Positions 63,714 to 64,000 of a DNA stretch of 64,000 nucleotides are shown here, piece after piece. Within the stretch, counting starts at the first letter, position 1. Every line of letters begins with the position of its first letter. The stretch comes from Aestuariibaculum marinum (GTDB lineage: Bacteria; Bacteroidota; Bacteroidia; Flavobacteriales; Flavobacteriaceae): assembly GCF_014596975.1 (NCBI RefSeq), contig NZ_JACVXD010000001.1:73273-137272 (forward strand), written 5' to 3'. Both the position numbers and the translations under genes were made by a program. The notes beneath the pieces are model-generated. The model was not told the origin of the DNA. It searched no databases and saw only the letters and a program-made list of their open reading frames with translations.

Positions 63714-64000
63714 ATGGATATCATAAAACAGCTCAAGTGGCGATATGCAACTAAAAAGTTTGATACAAATAAGAAACTATCACCTGAAAAGCTTGACACT
63801 TTAAAGCAAGCGTTTAACCTTACAGCAACCTCATTCGGTTTACAAACCATAAAATTACTTATTGTAGAAACAGAGAGTATACGTCAGTCGTTATTACCCC
63901 ATGCCTATAATCAGCGCCAGGTTACCGATGCCTCTCATTTATTGGTTATATGTATACAGGAAGACGTATTAGATCATGATGTGGTTAATTATTACGAAAA
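63714..64000 (+). CDS. Nitroreductase family protein (5' part, runs off the window)
   Basis: The first 95 codons of a plus-strand gene starting with ATG at 63714. The N-terminus (MDIIKQLKWRYATKKFD, then TATSFGLQTIKLLIV) is that of NfsB-like NAD(P)H-dependent flavin nitroreductases, with the RYATKKFD motif for flavin phosphate binding and the SFGLQ segment. The gene is cut by the right edge, so length and C-terminal motifs cannot be checked. Confidence 0.85.
   Translation, partial: MDIIKQLKWRYATKKFDTNKKLSPEKLDTLKQAFNLTATSFGLQTIKLLIVETESIRQSLLPHAYNQRQVTDASHLLVICIQEDVLDHDVVNYYE

Noticed and set aside
1..64000. CRISPR array, prophage, or insertion sequence
   Set aside because: No regularly spaced repeats, phage structural genes or transposase were seen anywhere in the window.

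Overview
The window reads as chromosome of a low-GC marine member of the Flavobacteriaceae (Bacteroidota). The support is a SusC/SusD-type polysaccharide locus with laminarinase-type enzymes, lipoprotein signals of the Cys-Ser-Asp-Asp type, Bacteroidota promoter boxes (TAnnTTTG), a menaquinone gene set, and AT-rich spacers with weak ribosome sites. A species cannot be named from this sequence.

Layout. Two almost identical tRNA-Ser(TGA) units, each with its own promoter and terminator, sit near the two ends (39-123 and 63435-63519) in the same orientation. From left to right between them: two tandem M28 peptidase lipoproteins, an acidic-repeat membrane protein and a DUF3108 protein (minus strand); a universal stress protein; an RND efflux operon (TolC, adaptor, pump, PII-like protein, small membrane protein) interrupted by a palindromic repeat; a very large TPR/histidine kinase/receiver/nucleotide cyclase protein; a cupredoxin-like lipoprotein and two PH-like membrane proteins; a sulfur-type cluster (TsdA-like dihaem cytochrome c and two exported DsrE-like proteins); pyruvate:ferredoxin oxidoreductase (nifJ); an OsmC-like protein; a sigma-54 activator with a cyclic-nucleotide-binding domain; and, divergent from it, a class III nucleotide cyclase. 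Then follow a PepSY-like secreted protein, a Crp/Fnr regulator, an RlmI-like methyltransferase, a nitronate monooxygenase, an aldo/keto reductase, three envelope proteins, an acetyltransferase, the menaquinone genes menI-menF-menD, a CvfB-like S1 protein and mnmE. The right third holds a beta-1,3-glucan (laminarin) utilisation locus (regulator, SusC, SusD, two binding lipoproteins, GH16, GH3), a TetR/ABC/HlyD/TolC export operon running leftward, a DUF4091 lipoprotein and the start of a nitroreductase gene.

The most interesting part is 17.6-28.2 kb. A sigma-54 activator whose N-terminal domain keeps the Glu and Arg needed to bind a cyclic nucleotide lies head to head with a membrane-anchored class III cyclase. 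Just downstream of the activator is a well-formed sigma-54 promoter (GG-N10-GC), with two identical 20-bp boxes 22 bp apart about 100-125 bp upstream of it. This promoter faces osmC, nifJ and, further on, the tsdA-like/DsrE genes. The inferred model is a local second-messenger circuit that switches on anaerobic or sulfur-related electron metabolism. It rests on motifs and gene order only.

Other points worth attention are an ABC export ATPase lacking its signature motif, Q-loop and H-loop residues, tandem operator dyads in front of the efflux operon, and a triplicated binding module in the laminarin locus.
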